This document shows positions 18,948 to 27,374 of a stretch of DNA of 64,000 bases, piece by piece. How positions within the stretch are numbered: position 1 is the first letter of the stretch; each line of letters starts with the position of its first letter. Source of the DNA: Streptomyces sp. V1I1 (GTDB lineage: Bacteria; Actinomycetota; Actinomycetes; Streptomycetales; Streptomycetaceae); the NCBI RefSeq assembly GCF_030817355.1, contig NZ_JAUSZH010000001.1, positions 3,218,501-3,282,500 on the forward strand, written 5' to 3'. The position numbers and the translations under genes were made by a program. Under the pieces are notes generated by a model, which had not been told where the DNA came from, made no database searches, and worked only from the letters and a program-made list of their open reading frames with translations.

Positions 18948-19361
18948 TCAGGCGCCCGCGGGCTGGCGGACGTTTGCGTTGACCCAGTCAACGATCGACG
19001 CCGTCGTCGCGCCCGGCGTGAAGATCTCCGCTACGCCCTTCTCCTTCAGCGGCGCGATGTCCGCCTCCGGGATGATGCCGCCGCCGAAGACCTTGATGTC
19101 CTCCGCGTCGCGCTCCTTCAGCAGCTCGATGACCTTCGCGAAGAGCGTGTTGTGCGCACCGGAGAGGATGGACAGGCCGATCGCGTCCGCATCCTCCTGG
19201 ATCGCCGTGTCCACGATCTGCTCGGGGGTCTGGTGGAGACCGGTGTAGATGACCTCCATGCCCGCGTCACGCAGCGCCCGCGCGATCACCTTGGCCCCGC
19301 GATCATGGCCATCGAGCCCCGGCTTGGCCACCACCACGCGGATCGGACCAGTCACACCCAT
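18948..19361 (-). CDS. icmB: IcmB, isobutyryl-CoA mutase small (B12-binding) subunit
   Basis: A 137-aa cobalamin-binding subunit, equivalent to the C-terminal domain of methylmalonyl-CoA mutase. The DxHxxG motif is [10 protein letters not shown], with His19 as the lower axial ligand of B12; downstream SGAH and [10 protein letters not shown] complete the fold. It pairs with a large IcmA subunit (not in this window) to interconvert isobutyryl-CoA and n-butyryl-CoA, a source of butyryl units for fatty acid and polyketide synthesis. The ATG at 19361 is preferred because a GGAGG site lies 5 bases upstream; a GTG at 19373 lacks one. Sequence and location match streptomycete icmB. Confidence 0.92.
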   Translation of the reverse strand: MGVTGPIRVVVAKPGLDGHDRGAKVIARALRDAGMEVIYTGLHQTPEQIVDTAIQEDADAIGLSILSGAHNTLFAKVIELLKERDAEDIKVFGGGIIPEADIAPLKEKGVAEIFTPGATTASIVDWVNANVRQPAGA

Positions 19362-19737
19362 CACTGCCTCCACCTACCGACTGCGCCGCCCTGGGCACGG
19401 GTCCCGAACCGCAGCGGCCCGGGGAAGTGAACGAACGTTATCTCCAGCATCCCGCAACCCGCCGTTTCACGGCCGATAGCGAGGGGGAAATCACACATGG
19501 GACAACTTAGCTATGCGTCGTACCCGCACCACGCGGCACACACGCCGCACCGCACCACCGCGGGAACGATCGCTACGGGAGCCGCTTCAGGGTTCGTAGC
19601 CCCGTGCCGTCAGCCGCGCGGCACGGCGTTACGACCCCTTCGGTACTGGCCCAGCACGGGCACAGGGCCTGAGTGGCGCCCACGAGGGCACACGGGGGAC
19701 GGAGCCGTCCTCCAGCGTGCCGTACGGGAGGTCGGCC
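19362..19737. other. Divergent intergenic region, icmB / lipase
   Basis: About 376 bases between divergent genes; it should contain both promoters. Open frames crossing it have no protein-like character, and I see no structured RNA. Confidence 0.4.
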
Positions 19738-20580
19738 ATGAAGGCTTTTCCCTTCTTTCCGCTGTGTCTGCGCCCCGTGCGACACCTACGAATACCGGCC
19801 GTGCTGATGCGCGCCGCCACCCTCGAGCTGGCGATCCTCGCCGGGCATCTGCTCCTCTACCCCGCCGGCCTCGTCCCGGAGCGTCGCGAACCCGACCAGG
19901 ACCCCGCCCCAGGACCGAACCCCCGGCTCCCGGCGCCTGGCGCGGACCGCCCGCCCGCCGTGCTCCTCCATGGCTTCGTGGACAACCGCTCCGTGTTCGT
20001 CCTGCTGCGCCGCTCCCTCGCCCGGCACGGCTGGCGGCACCTCGAGTGCCTCAATTACTCCCCGCTGACCTGCGACATCCGCGCCGCCGCCGAGCTGCTC
20101 GGCCGGCACATCGAGGAGATCTGCGCGCGTACGGGCCGGTCCGAGGTCGACATCGTCGGGCACAGCCTCGGCGGCCTGATCGCCCGCTATTACGTACAGC
20201 GCCTGGGCGGTGACCATCGGGTACGCACGCTCGTCACCCTTGGCACCCCGCATTCGGGCACCAGCGTCGCCCCGCTCGCCAGCGCCCACCCCATCGTGCG
20301 CCAGATGCGCCCCGGATCCGCCGTGATCGAGGAGCTGCGCATGCCCGCGCCCGGCTGCCGTACTCGCTTCGTGAGTTTCTGGAGCGACCTGGACCAGCTG
20401 ATGGTCCCGGTCGAGACGGCCTGCATCGACCACCCGGATCTCATCGCGCAGAACGTACAGGTCAGCGGAATCGGACATCTCGCGCTCCCGGTCCACCCGG
20501 CCGTCGCGGCCGGCATCCGGCAGGCGCTGGAGTCGAGCCAACCCGCGACCGGCACATCCGGCGCCGTCTCCGTCGCCTGA
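19738..20580 (+). CDS. Alpha/beta-hydrolase lipase/esterase
   Basis: A 280-aa serine hydrolase. The nucleophile elbow GHSLGG places the catalytic Ser at about 143; HGFVDN (from residue 78) supplies the oxyanion region, and a late GHLALPVHP provides the probable catalytic His. LVTLGTPHSGT is typical of triacylglycerol lipases and PGAP1-like esterases. The N-terminus has a hydrophobic stretch (residues 25-45) that may act as a membrane anchor or uncleaved signal. The ATG at 19738 has a GGGAGG ribosome-binding site; two upstream in-frame starts lack one. Natural substrate unknown. Confidence 0.88.
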   Translation: MKAFPFFPLCLRPVRHLRIPAVLMRAATLELAILAGHLLLYPAGLVPERREPDQDPAPGPNPRLPAPGADRPPAVLLHGFVDNRSVFVLLRRSLARHGWRHLECLNYSPLTCDIRAAAELLGRHIEEICARTGRSEVDIVGHSLGGLIARYYVQRLGGDHRVRTLVTLGTPHSGTSVAPLASAHPIVRQMRPGSAVIEELRMPAPGCRTRFVSFWSDLDQLMVPVETACIDHPDLIAQNVQVSGIGHLALPVHPAVAAGIRQALESSQPATGTSGAVSVA

Positions 20581-20846
20581 TTCGGGCCCGACGGCGCTCG
20601 CCACCACGCCCAGCCCCAGCAGACCGGGTAACGAAATGTCGAACACTTTTCGAACGTAGAGCCAAAGCTGTGCCCACAGTCCGCCGAAAGGCATCCGAAT
20701 GCCCGTTTCCTGATTGCCTAAAACCTGCCGAAGATTGTCGCCGTCGCATACCGCCGGGTACAGTCGCGCCACTGCTTTCCCTCTGGGACCCCTGCGCTCC
20801 ACGGCCCCAGAACCCAGGTCCTGCTGCCGAGGCGAGAGAGAAGTTG

Positions 20847-22412
20847 GTGAACGACCAGCACGCCCACGCCGGGTACGTCGAATACGACGGCTACTCCACT
20901 GGCAGCTTCGACACCGACCCGCTCTTCGGTGCGCTTCCTGGCAGTTACGAAGCCGGCCACAGCGGCCAGTACGACACCACCCAGTGGGACACCGGGTCGC
21001 ACCAGACCTCCGGTTACGACGTCTACGCCGCGCAGCAGGCACAACAGCCGCAGCAGGCGCAGCAATTCCCGCAGTACGAGACTCACGCGCAGTACGAGAC
21101 TCACGCCCAGTACGACGGCACCGCCCAGTACGACAGCACGGCCCAGTACGACGGCACCGGCCAATACGACGCCGCCGCGGTCCAGTACGACACGACGGGC
21201 CAGTGGGACGCCGCCGCGTGGAACCAGACCGCGCAGACGGATCAGTACGAAACCGCCGCGGCCACGTTCGCGTACGACACCACCGGACAGTGGACGGCGC
21301 CCGCCTTCGACACCGGCACGTACGACGCCACCGCCTGGAACACGGGCGCGGAAGCCGTCGTAGCGCACGTACCGCACCAGTTCACGCCGGAGCATGAGTT
21401 CATCCCGGACCAGGACTTCAGCACCGCGGCGCCCGCTGACCTCACCACCGAATTCCAGCCGGAGTTCCAGTCGGACCTCACGTACGAGTACGAGGAGTAC
21501 CAGTACGAGGCCGAGCCTGAACCCGAGGCCCAGCCCGAGGCCGAGGCCGGGCTCGAAGCGGAAGCCGGACTCGAAGCGGAAGCCGAACTCGACGGCGAAT
21601 ACGAGCTCGCGCCGGAACCCGACCCCATCGCCGCCGCCGTCATCCCCCGCCCCGTCCGCCGTTCCGGCGGGTCCCGCGGCCGTCGCCGCACCCCCGCGAA
21701 GCGCTCCGCGCTCCTCACCGTCGCCGTGCCCTCCGCCTGTGTGATGGGCGTCGCCGGCATCGCTGCCGCCTCCGTCGGCAGCCTCGGCACCGGCGACACC
21801 AAGGGCGACACCAACGTGGAGGCGGCCGATCCGTCCTCCCCCAAGGCGATCGCGGCCAACAACAAGATGGACACGCAACTCGCCGCTCTCAGCGCCGACG
21901 CCCGCGACTTCGGCGACCGCGCGTCGCGCACCCAGGAACGCCTCGACCTGAAGGCGCGCCAGGAGGCGGAGAAGAAGAAACGCGAGGAAGAGGCCAAGCG
22001 CCGCGAGGCGTTGCGCCCCAAGTTCGTATTGCCGGTGAACCGGGAAGGCCTGAGCGCGTACTACGGCCAGGCCGGCGTCAACTGGATGTCCGTACACACC
22101 GGCATCGACTTCCCGGTGTCCTATGGCACCGAGGTGATGGCCGCGACCGACGGCACCGTCCGTACTCAGTGGAACAGCGCCTACGGCAACATGGCCATCG
22201 TGACCGCCTCCGACGGCACCGAGACCTGGTACTGCCACCTGAGCAGCACCAAGATCCGCTCCGGTTCGGTCAAGGCCGGTGATGTCATCGCGTACTCCGG
22301 CAACTCCGGCAACTCCACCGGGCCGCACCTCCACTTCGAGGTACGGCCCGGCGGCGGCTCGGCGATCGACCCGCTGCCGTGGCTTCGCAGCCACGGCCTC
22401 GACCCGACGTAA
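20847..22412 (+). CDS. M23 (LytM) metallopeptidase with Tyr-rich repeat N-terminus
   Basis: A 521-aa type II membrane protein. Residues 1-260 are low complexity and rich in Gln, Tyr, Thr and Asp, with short tandem units such as AQYETH, AQYDGT and AQYDST, followed by acidic Glu/Pro repeats. A basic stretch and one membrane helix occur at about 285-310. The periplasmic part has a coiled segment (about 340-390) and a complete LytM domain: HTGID (His417, Asp421) and HLH (494-496) are the zinc and catalytic residues. It should cleave peptidoglycan cross-links. The GTG at 20847 follows a GAGAGAAG site. The following 27-bp palindrome terminates it and pcrA. Confidence 0.9.
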   Translation: MNDQHAHAGYVEYDGYSTGSFDTDPLFGALPGSYEAGHSGQYDTTQWDTGSHQTSGYDVYAAQQAQQPQQAQQFPQYETHAQYETHAQYDGTAQYDSTAQYDGTGQYDAAAVQYDTTGQWDAAAWNQTAQTDQYETAAATFAYDTTGQWTAPAFDTGTYDATAWNTGAEAVVAHVPHQFTPEHEFIPDQDFSTAAPADLTTEFQPEFQSDLTYEYEEYQYEAEPEPEAQPEAEAGLEAEAGLEAEAELDGEYELAPEPDPIAAAVIPRPVRRSGGSRGRRRTPAKRSALLTVAVPSACVMGVAGIAAASVGSLGTGDTKGDTNVEAADPSSPKAIAANNKMDTQLAALSADARDFGDRASRTQERLDLKARQEAEKKKREEEAKRREALRPKFVLPVNREGLSAYYGQAGVNWMSVHTGIDFPVSYGTEVMAATDGTVRTQWNSAYGNMAIVTASDGTETWYCHLSSTKIRSGSVKAGDVIAYSGNSGNSTGPHLHFEVRPGGGSAIDPLPWLRSHGLDPT

Positions 22413-22417
22413 AAACG

Positions 22418-22450
22418 CCGATCAGAGCTCGATCCGAGCTCTGATCAGAG
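22418..22450. terminator. Bidirectional terminator overlapping the pcrA stop codon
   Basis: A perfect 27-base palindrome (arms 22420-22431 and 22435-22446, GATCAGAGCTCG, 3-base loop) flanked by A-rich and T-rich runs. The pcrA TGA (22447-22445) lies in the right arm, so the stop context is present twice. Confidence 0.85.
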
Positions 22451-24916
22451 CTTTTCGACCGGTGCGTACCGCAGCAGCAGCCGCTTCGGCTTGGTGTCCC
22501 CGAAGTCGATCGTCGCCTGCGCGTCCGCGCCCGACCCCGTCACCTCCACCACGGTCCCCAGGCCGAACTGGTCGTGCGTGACCCGGTCTCCGACCGCCAG
22601 CGAGATCACCGGCTTGTCGGTCGTGCGCCGCGTGGCGAAGCCCGAAGCACCGCCGCCCGAGCGTGAGCGCGAGGACGAGAGCGACGAGGCGATGCCGGAC
22701 GTCGGACCGGCGGGCGCGGCCATCGGACCGGTCCGCTTCCACTGCAGGTGCTGCCCGGGGATCTCCTCCAGGAAGCGCGAGGGCGGGTTGTACGAGGGCT
22801 GGCCCCAGGCGCTGCGCATCGACGACCGCGTCAGATAGAGGCGCTCGCGGGCGCGCGTGATGCCGACGTACGCCAGCCGCCGCTCCTCCTCCAGCTCCTT
22901 CGGCTGGCCGAGCGCGCGCATGTGCGGGAAGACGCCGTCCTCCATGCCCGTCAGGAACACCACCGGGAACTCGAGGCCCTTCGCCGTGTGCAGCGTCATC
23001 AGCGTGATGACGCCGGAACCGTCCTCGTCCTCGTCCGGGATCTGGTCGGAGTCGGCGACGAGCGCGACCTTCTCCAGGAACTCGGCGAGCGTGCCCGCGC
23101 CTTCCTCCTCGGCGCGGTCCTGCTCGAACTCCAGGGCCACGGCGGCCAGTTCCTGGAGGTTCTCGATGCGCGTCTCGTCCTGCGGATCGGTCGACGCCTG
23201 CAACTCGGCGAGGTAGCCGGTCCGCTCCAGGACGGCCTCGAGCACGGTGGCCGGTCCGGCGCCCGACTCGACGACCGTACGCAGCTCCTCCATCAGCACG
23301 TTGAACCGCTTGACGGCATTGGCGGAGCGTGCCGCCATGCCGTACGCCTCATCGACGCGGCGCAGCGCCTGCGGGAAGGTGATCTTCTCGCGCAGCGCGA
23401 GCGCGTCGATCATCGCCTCGGCTCGGTCGCCGATGCCGCGCTTGGGGACATTGAGGATGCGGCGCAGCGGGACGTTGTCCTCGGGGTTGGCGAGAACCCG
23501 CAGATACGCGAGGACGTCCCGGACCTCCTTGCGCTCGTAGAAGCGCACTCCGCCGACGACCTTGTACGGCAGCCCGACCCGGATGAAGATCTCTTCGAAG
23601 ACACGGGACTGGGCGTTCGTACGGTAGAAGACGGCGACGTCGCCGGCCTTCGCGTCGCCGGCGTCCGTCAACCGGTCGATCTCGTCTGCGACGAACTGCG
23701 CCTCGTCGTGCTCGGTGTCGGCGACATAGCCGGTGATCTGCGCGCCGGCGCCGGCGTTGGTCCACAGGTTCTTCGGGCGGCGGCTTTCGTTGCGCTCGAT
23801 GACGGCGTTGGCGGCGGAGAGGATCGTCTGCGTGGAGCGGTAGTTCTGCTCGAGCAGGATCGTCGTCGCGTCCGGGTAGTCCTCCTCGAACTGGAGGATG
23901 TTGCGGATGGTCGCGCCGCGGAAGGCATAGATCGACTGGTCGGCGTCGCCGACGACGCAGAGCTCGGCCGGGTCGTCGTCCGGGCCCGAGGGACCCACCA
24001 GCTCGCGTACGAGCGTGTACTGAGCGTGGTTGGTGTCCTGGTACTCGTCCACCAGCACATGGCGGAACCGGCGCTGATAGTGCTCGGCGACGTCCGGGAA
24101 CGCCTGCAGCAGATGCACCGTCGTCATGATGATGTCGTCGAAGTCCAGAGCATTGGCCTCACGCAGCCTCGCCTGGTACATCCGGTACGCCTCTGCGAGC
24201 GTCTTCTCGAAACCTCCCCCAGAGCCTTCGGTCTGGGAGGTACCCCCAACAGCCTGGTCGGCGAAGGTCTCCTCGTCGATCAGCTCGTTCTTCAGGTTCG
24301 AGATCTTCGCGCTGAAGGACTTCGGCGGGAACTTCTTGGGGTCGAGTTCCAGATCACGGCAGACCAGGGCCATGAGGCGCTTGGAGTCGGCGGCGTCGTA
24401 GATCGAGAACGACGAGGTGAAGCCGAGCCTCTTGGACTCACGGCGCAGGATGCGGACGCAGGCGCTGTGGAAGGTGGAGACCCACATGGCGTTGGCGCGC
24501 GGGCCGACGAGGTGCTCGACGCGCTCCTTCATCTCGCCGGCGGCCTTGTTGGTGAACGTGATCGCCAGTATCTGGCCGGGGTGGACGCTGCGGCTGCCCA
24601 GCAGATACGCGATCCGGTGGGTCAGCACCCGGGTCTTGCCGGACCCGGCCCCGGCGACGATGAGCAGCGGCGAGCCGGTGTGCACGACGGCGGCACGCTG
24701 CTGCTCGTTCAGCCCCTCGAGCAGGGCGGCGGGGTCCACGACGGTGCGCGGGGCGCCGTCACGGTGGTACGGGTCCCGGGCCGGAGGGACGTCGTAAGCA
24801 CCCTGGAAGAGATCGTCAGGGATCTCCTCCGGGGCCGAGTCCTCGGGCGGCGGCGGGTGGTGCTCCGCACTGGGCTGGAGGTCCGCCAGGAAGCTGTCGT
24901 CAAAGAGGCTGCTCAT
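22445..24916 (-). CDS. pcrA: PcrA/UvrD-type DNA helicase
   Basis: An 823-aa superfamily 1A 3'-5' DNA helicase for repair and replication-conflict resolution. Motif I (Walker A) GAGSGKT is at 89-95; motif II is DEYQDTN, motif III GDADQSIYAFRGA, then QNYRST, and motif V/VI TAKGLEFPVVF and VGITRARERLYL. The C-terminal GDRVTHDQFGLGTV Tudor-like RNAP-interaction domain is present. Residues about 1-60 are an acidic actinobacterial extension. An in-frame palindromic insertion encodes GGTSQTEGSGGG at about 222-235, absent from typical homologues. It should be tolerated in a surface loop of domain 1B. Confidence 0.97.
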   Translation of the reverse strand: MSSLFDDSFLADLQPSAEHHPPPPEDSAPEEIPDDLFQGAYDVPPARDPYHRDGAPRTVVDPAALLEGLNEQQRAAVVHTGSPLLIVAGAGSGKTRVLTHRIAYLLGSRSVHPGQILAITFTNKAAGEMKERVEHLVGPRANAMWVSTFHSACVRILRRESKRLGFTSSFSIYDAADSKRLMALVCRDLELDPKKFPPKSFSAKISNLKNELIDEETFADQAVGGTSQTEGSGGGFEKTLAEAYRMYQARLREANALDFDDIIMTTVHLLQAFPDVAEHYQRRFRHVLVDEYQDTNHAQYTLVRELVGPSGPDDDPAELCVVGDADQSIYAFRGATIRNILQFEEDYPDATTILLEQNYRSTQTILSAANAVIERNESRRPKNLWTNAGAGAQITGYVADTEHDEAQFVADEIDRLTDAGDAKAGDVAVFYRTNAQSRVFEEIFIRVGLPYKVVGGVRFYERKEVRDVLAYLRVLANPEDNVPLRRILNVPKRGIGDRAEAMIDALALREKITFPQALRRVDEAYGMAARSANAVKRFNVLMEELRTVVESGAGPATVLEAVLERTGYLAELQASTDPQDETRIENLQELAAVALEFEQDRAEEEGAGTLAEFLEKVALVADSDQIPDEDEDGSGVITLMTLHTAKGLEFPVVFLTGMEDGVFPHMRALGQPKELEEERRLAYVGITRARERLYLTRSSMRSAWGQPSYNPPSRFLEEIPGQHLQWKRTGPMAAPAGPTSGIASSLSSSRSRSGGGASGFATRRTTDKPVISLAVGDRVTHDQFGLGTVVEVTGSGADAQATIDFGDTKPKRLLLRYAPVEKL
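24209..24251. repeat. Palindromic element inserted in frame in pcrA
   Basis: CCTCCCCCAGAGCC-TTCG-GTCTGGGAGG followed by TACCCCC is an imperfect hairpin with a stable C(UUCG)G loop. This kind of element (GGGGGTACCTCCCAG...) is a dispersed intergenic repeat in Streptomyces; here it lies inside a coding sequence and keeps the frame. Confidence 0.8.
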
Positions 24917-25212
24917 CGCTCTACGAGTCTAGGCCGCCGCACTGACAGCTCGCCGCCGCATTGGGGTACGACGGCGACACGGCGGCGCGATCCGGCCGGG
25001 ACACGATGCCCGCGACCCTCCGTGATCGGGCCACGTCGCCGGGTCATCGTGCGGAACGCGCCGGTCCGCCGATTGCCAAGGTCACGAAAATGTATCGGAC
25101 ATATCGAACATCAACCTTCACAGCAGCCACACGAGTTGGCTAGCGTGCTCCCCCAAGGCGGCCCGTACCCCCATGGCGATCCACGCCACATCGGGCAGCC
25201 TGCGCCGAATTC

Positions 25213-25352
25213 GGGCTTTCCACGAGGGAGTTCGGAACCGGGGACCCACCATGCACAACCGGGGTGAATCGGACCGCGCCCCATCCGGTCCGTAGGGCGA
25301 TCTTCCGTTCCGCCCGAACCCGACAGCTAACCCGGTAGGCGGTCCACGGAAG
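25213..25352 (+). ncRNA. c-di-AMP riboswitch (ydaO/yuaA class)
   Basis: The leader of the first NlpC/P60 gene matches actinobacterial ydaO riboswitches. It contains GAGGGAGTTCGGAACCGGGG at the 5' side, the conserved GGGGTGAATCGG (25261-25272), then TAGGG...CTTCCG, and the 3' hallmark CGAACCCGACAGCTAACC followed by GGTAGGCGG (25314-25342). The closing stem pairs CTTTCC near 25216 with GGAAG near 25348. In Streptomyces these elements repress cell-wall hydrolase genes when c-di-AMP is high. It ends directly at the ribosome-binding site of the downstream gene. Confidence 0.88.
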
Positions 25353-25367
25353 AAGGAGATGCCGGCC

Positions 25368-26531
25368 TTGGCGTCGCATCGCAAAACGCGAAGTCGAACC
25401 GTAAAGACCTCCCCCGCCGTCGGGTTCACGACGGCAGCCCTCGCCTCCGTCACCCTGTTGTCGACGCAGAGCGCCAATGCCGCGCCCGCCGAGCCGAAGC
25501 CCTCCGTCGAAGAGGTACAGAAGAAGGTCGACGACCTGTACCGGCAGGCCGGCACGGCAACCCAGAAGTACAACAAGGCCAAGGAAGCGACCGAGGAGAA
25601 GCGCCGCGAGGTCGACGAGCTCCTCGACGACGCCGCCAAGCGCACGGACAAGCTGAACGAGTCCCGCCGGGAGCTCGGCACCTACGCGGCCGCGCAGTAC
25701 CGCACGGGCGCGGTCACTCCGACCGCCGCGCTGCTCTTCGCGGACAGCCCGCAGGCGTACTTCGACCAGACGCAGCTGATGGACCGGATGACCGACCGTC
25801 AGCGCAGTGTGATCGACGACTACGAGACTCAGCGGGCCGCGGCCGCCGAGCAGCGCGCGGAGGCGACGAAGAGCCTCGAGTCGCTCACCCGCTCCCAGCA
25901 GGCCCTGCGCACGAGCAAGCAGGACGTCCAGGCGAAGCTCGCCGAGGCGCGCACGCTCCTGTCGAAGCTGACGGCCGAGGAGAAGGCACGGCTCGCGGCG
26001 ATCGAGCGCAAGCAGGAGGAAGAGGCCCGCCGCAAGGCCGAGGCCAAGGCCAAGGAGGAGGCGGAGGCCCGCGCGGAGGCCGAGCGCCGGCGCCAGGAGC
26101 AGGAGCAGAACCAGGGCGGCGGCACGGGCACGGACACCGGGTCGGACACCGGCTCCGGTTCCACGGGCGGCGCCACGTACGCGGCGAAGGCCGAGAAGGT
26201 CCTCTCCTTCGCCCGCTCCCAGATTGGCAAGCCGTACGTCTGGGGCGCGTCGGGCCCGAGCTCGTACGACTGCTCGGGACTGACCCAGGCCGCCTGGAAG
26301 GCGGCGGGCGTGGACCTGCCGCGCACCACCTGGGACCAGGTGAAGGTGGGCCAGCGGGTCGAGACGAAGGATCTGCTCCCGGGTGACCTGGTCTTCTTCT
26401 ACGACGACATCAGCCACGTCGGCATCTACATCGGCGACGGCAAGATGATCCACGCGCCCAAGCCGGGTGCGAACGTCCGCGAGGAGTCGATCTACTACAT
26501 GCCGATCTACGGCAGCGTGCGCCCGGCCTGA
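25368..26531 (+). CDS. NlpC/P60 peptidoglycan endopeptidase, riboswitch-controlled
   Basis: A secreted cell-wall hydrolase of 387 aa. It has an N-terminal signal peptide (cleavage near ANA/AP, about residue 40), a long charged coiled coil (about 50-255), a Gly/Thr/Ser linker and a C-terminal NlpC/P60 domain. Catalytic Cys302 is in YDCSGL, His350 in ISHVG and the third polar residue is His362. I chose the TTG at 25368, giving MASHRKTRS as in homologues, because AAGGAG abuts the in-frame ATG at 25359 with no spacing but lies 9 bases before the TTG. Its leader is the c-di-AMP riboswitch at 25213-25352. A paralogue follows at 27375. Confidence 0.93.
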   Translation: MASHRKTRSRTVKTSPAVGFTTAALASVTLLSTQSANAAPAEPKPSVEEVQKKVDDLYRQAGTATQKYNKAKEATEEKRREVDELLDDAAKRTDKLNESRRELGTYAAAQYRTGAVTPTAALLFADSPQAYFDQTQLMDRMTDRQRSVIDDYETQRAAAAEQRAEATKSLESLTRSQQALRTSKQDVQAKLAEARTLLSKLTAEEKARLAAIERKQEEEARRKAEAKAKEEAEARAEAERRRQEQEQNQGGGTGTDTGSDTGSGSTGGATYAAKAEKVLSFARSQIGKPYVWGASGPSSYDCSGLTQAAWKAAGVDLPRTTWDQVKVGQRVETKDLLPGDLVFFYDDISHVGIYIGDGKMIHAPKPGANVREESIYYMPIYGSVRPA

Positions 26532-26626
26532 GACCGGTCAACACACGAACGCCCGGGGGCCGACGTCGGCGCCCGGGCGTTCTCATGTCCGGCTCACACC
26601 CGGCTCTCGCCCGGCTCATTCCCGGC

Positions 26627-26980
26627 TCACGTCCAGAGCGTCGCGATGAAGATGTTCGCGACCGTCAGCCCGCCCACCGCGCCGAACAGCGCCTTGTCCA
26701 CCTTCTCCTCGTCCCGCTTGACGTACACCAGGCCCAGGATCACAACCAGCACCGCCAGCTTGATGCCGACCTTGAGGTTGTTCACCGGCTGGTCGTCCGC
26801 CTGGTTCAGACCCACCAGCGCCACGCCCGTGATCAGCATGGTCAGCGCGCCGTGCAGCATCGCCGGGGTGAAACGGGCCGTTCCCGCGCCCATCGCCTTC
26901 ATCTGGGTGAGGAAACCGCCGAGCAGCGACGCGATGCCGATGATGTGCAGGGCGACGAAGACATTGATGAGTACGTCCAT
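26627..26980 (-). CDS. Small four-TM membrane protein
   Basis: A 117-aa integral membrane protein with four predicted helices: residues about 4-26, 38-58, 68-90 and 97-116. No enzymatic motif. The ATG at 26980 (MDVLINVFVALHIIG) was chosen over upstream in-frame starts because the first helix begins there. It is conserved in Streptomyces beside NlpC genes, but no function can be stated. Confidence 0.82.
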   Translation of the reverse strand: MDVLINVFVALHIIGIASLLGGFLTQMKAMGAGTARFTPAMLHGALTMLITGVALVGLNQADDQPVNNLKVGIKLAVLVVILGLVYVKRDEEKVDKALFGAVGGLTVANIFIATLWT

Positions 26981-27374
26981 GTCGCGGAGCCTAACCCTCC
27001 CCATAGCACCGATCTCCAGGCAGGTATGCCTCATTCGCCGCATCGGTCACAGCGGCACGGGGATCCGGGCCTGCACCATCAGTCCCGCTCTCAGAAAGCG
27101 CACTCACATGTCCAGCTTCGGGCAGTACCGGTCCACGCCTCATTCCCGTGACTCCCAGGTTTAGCGTCCTTGTCTCAGGTGACCGACTCCCCACCGCCGC
27201 CGAGCTCCCGGGCGGCAGTCGGCCACCCCCGCCGAGAAATCCGGCGACGGGCCGCTCCCCTGTGCGGACCCGCCGTCGGACTCGGCGGACTCGGCGTCGG
27301 ATTCGGAGTCGGACTCGTCGTCGGACGGCGTCGGATTCGGACCGCAGGGAAGACGGAAGGACGTGGACGCCCTC
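26981..27374. other. Intergenic region upstream of the second NlpC gene
   Basis: About 390 bases with no gene and no ydaO-like motif, unlike the leader of the first paralogue. 27275-27345 holds short degenerate repeats of GGACTCGGCG/GTCGGATTCGG type. Promoters for both flanking genes should lie here. Confidence 0.5.

Noticed and set aside
19497..20213. A plus-strand frame overlapping the lipase start
   Set aside because: It lies in another frame of the lipase gene, with no ribosome-binding site and no recognisable domain.
20581..20846. A c-di-AMP riboswitch upstream of the M23 peptidase
   Set aside because: The conserved GGGGTGAATC and CAGCTAACC blocks seen at 25.2 kb are missing here.
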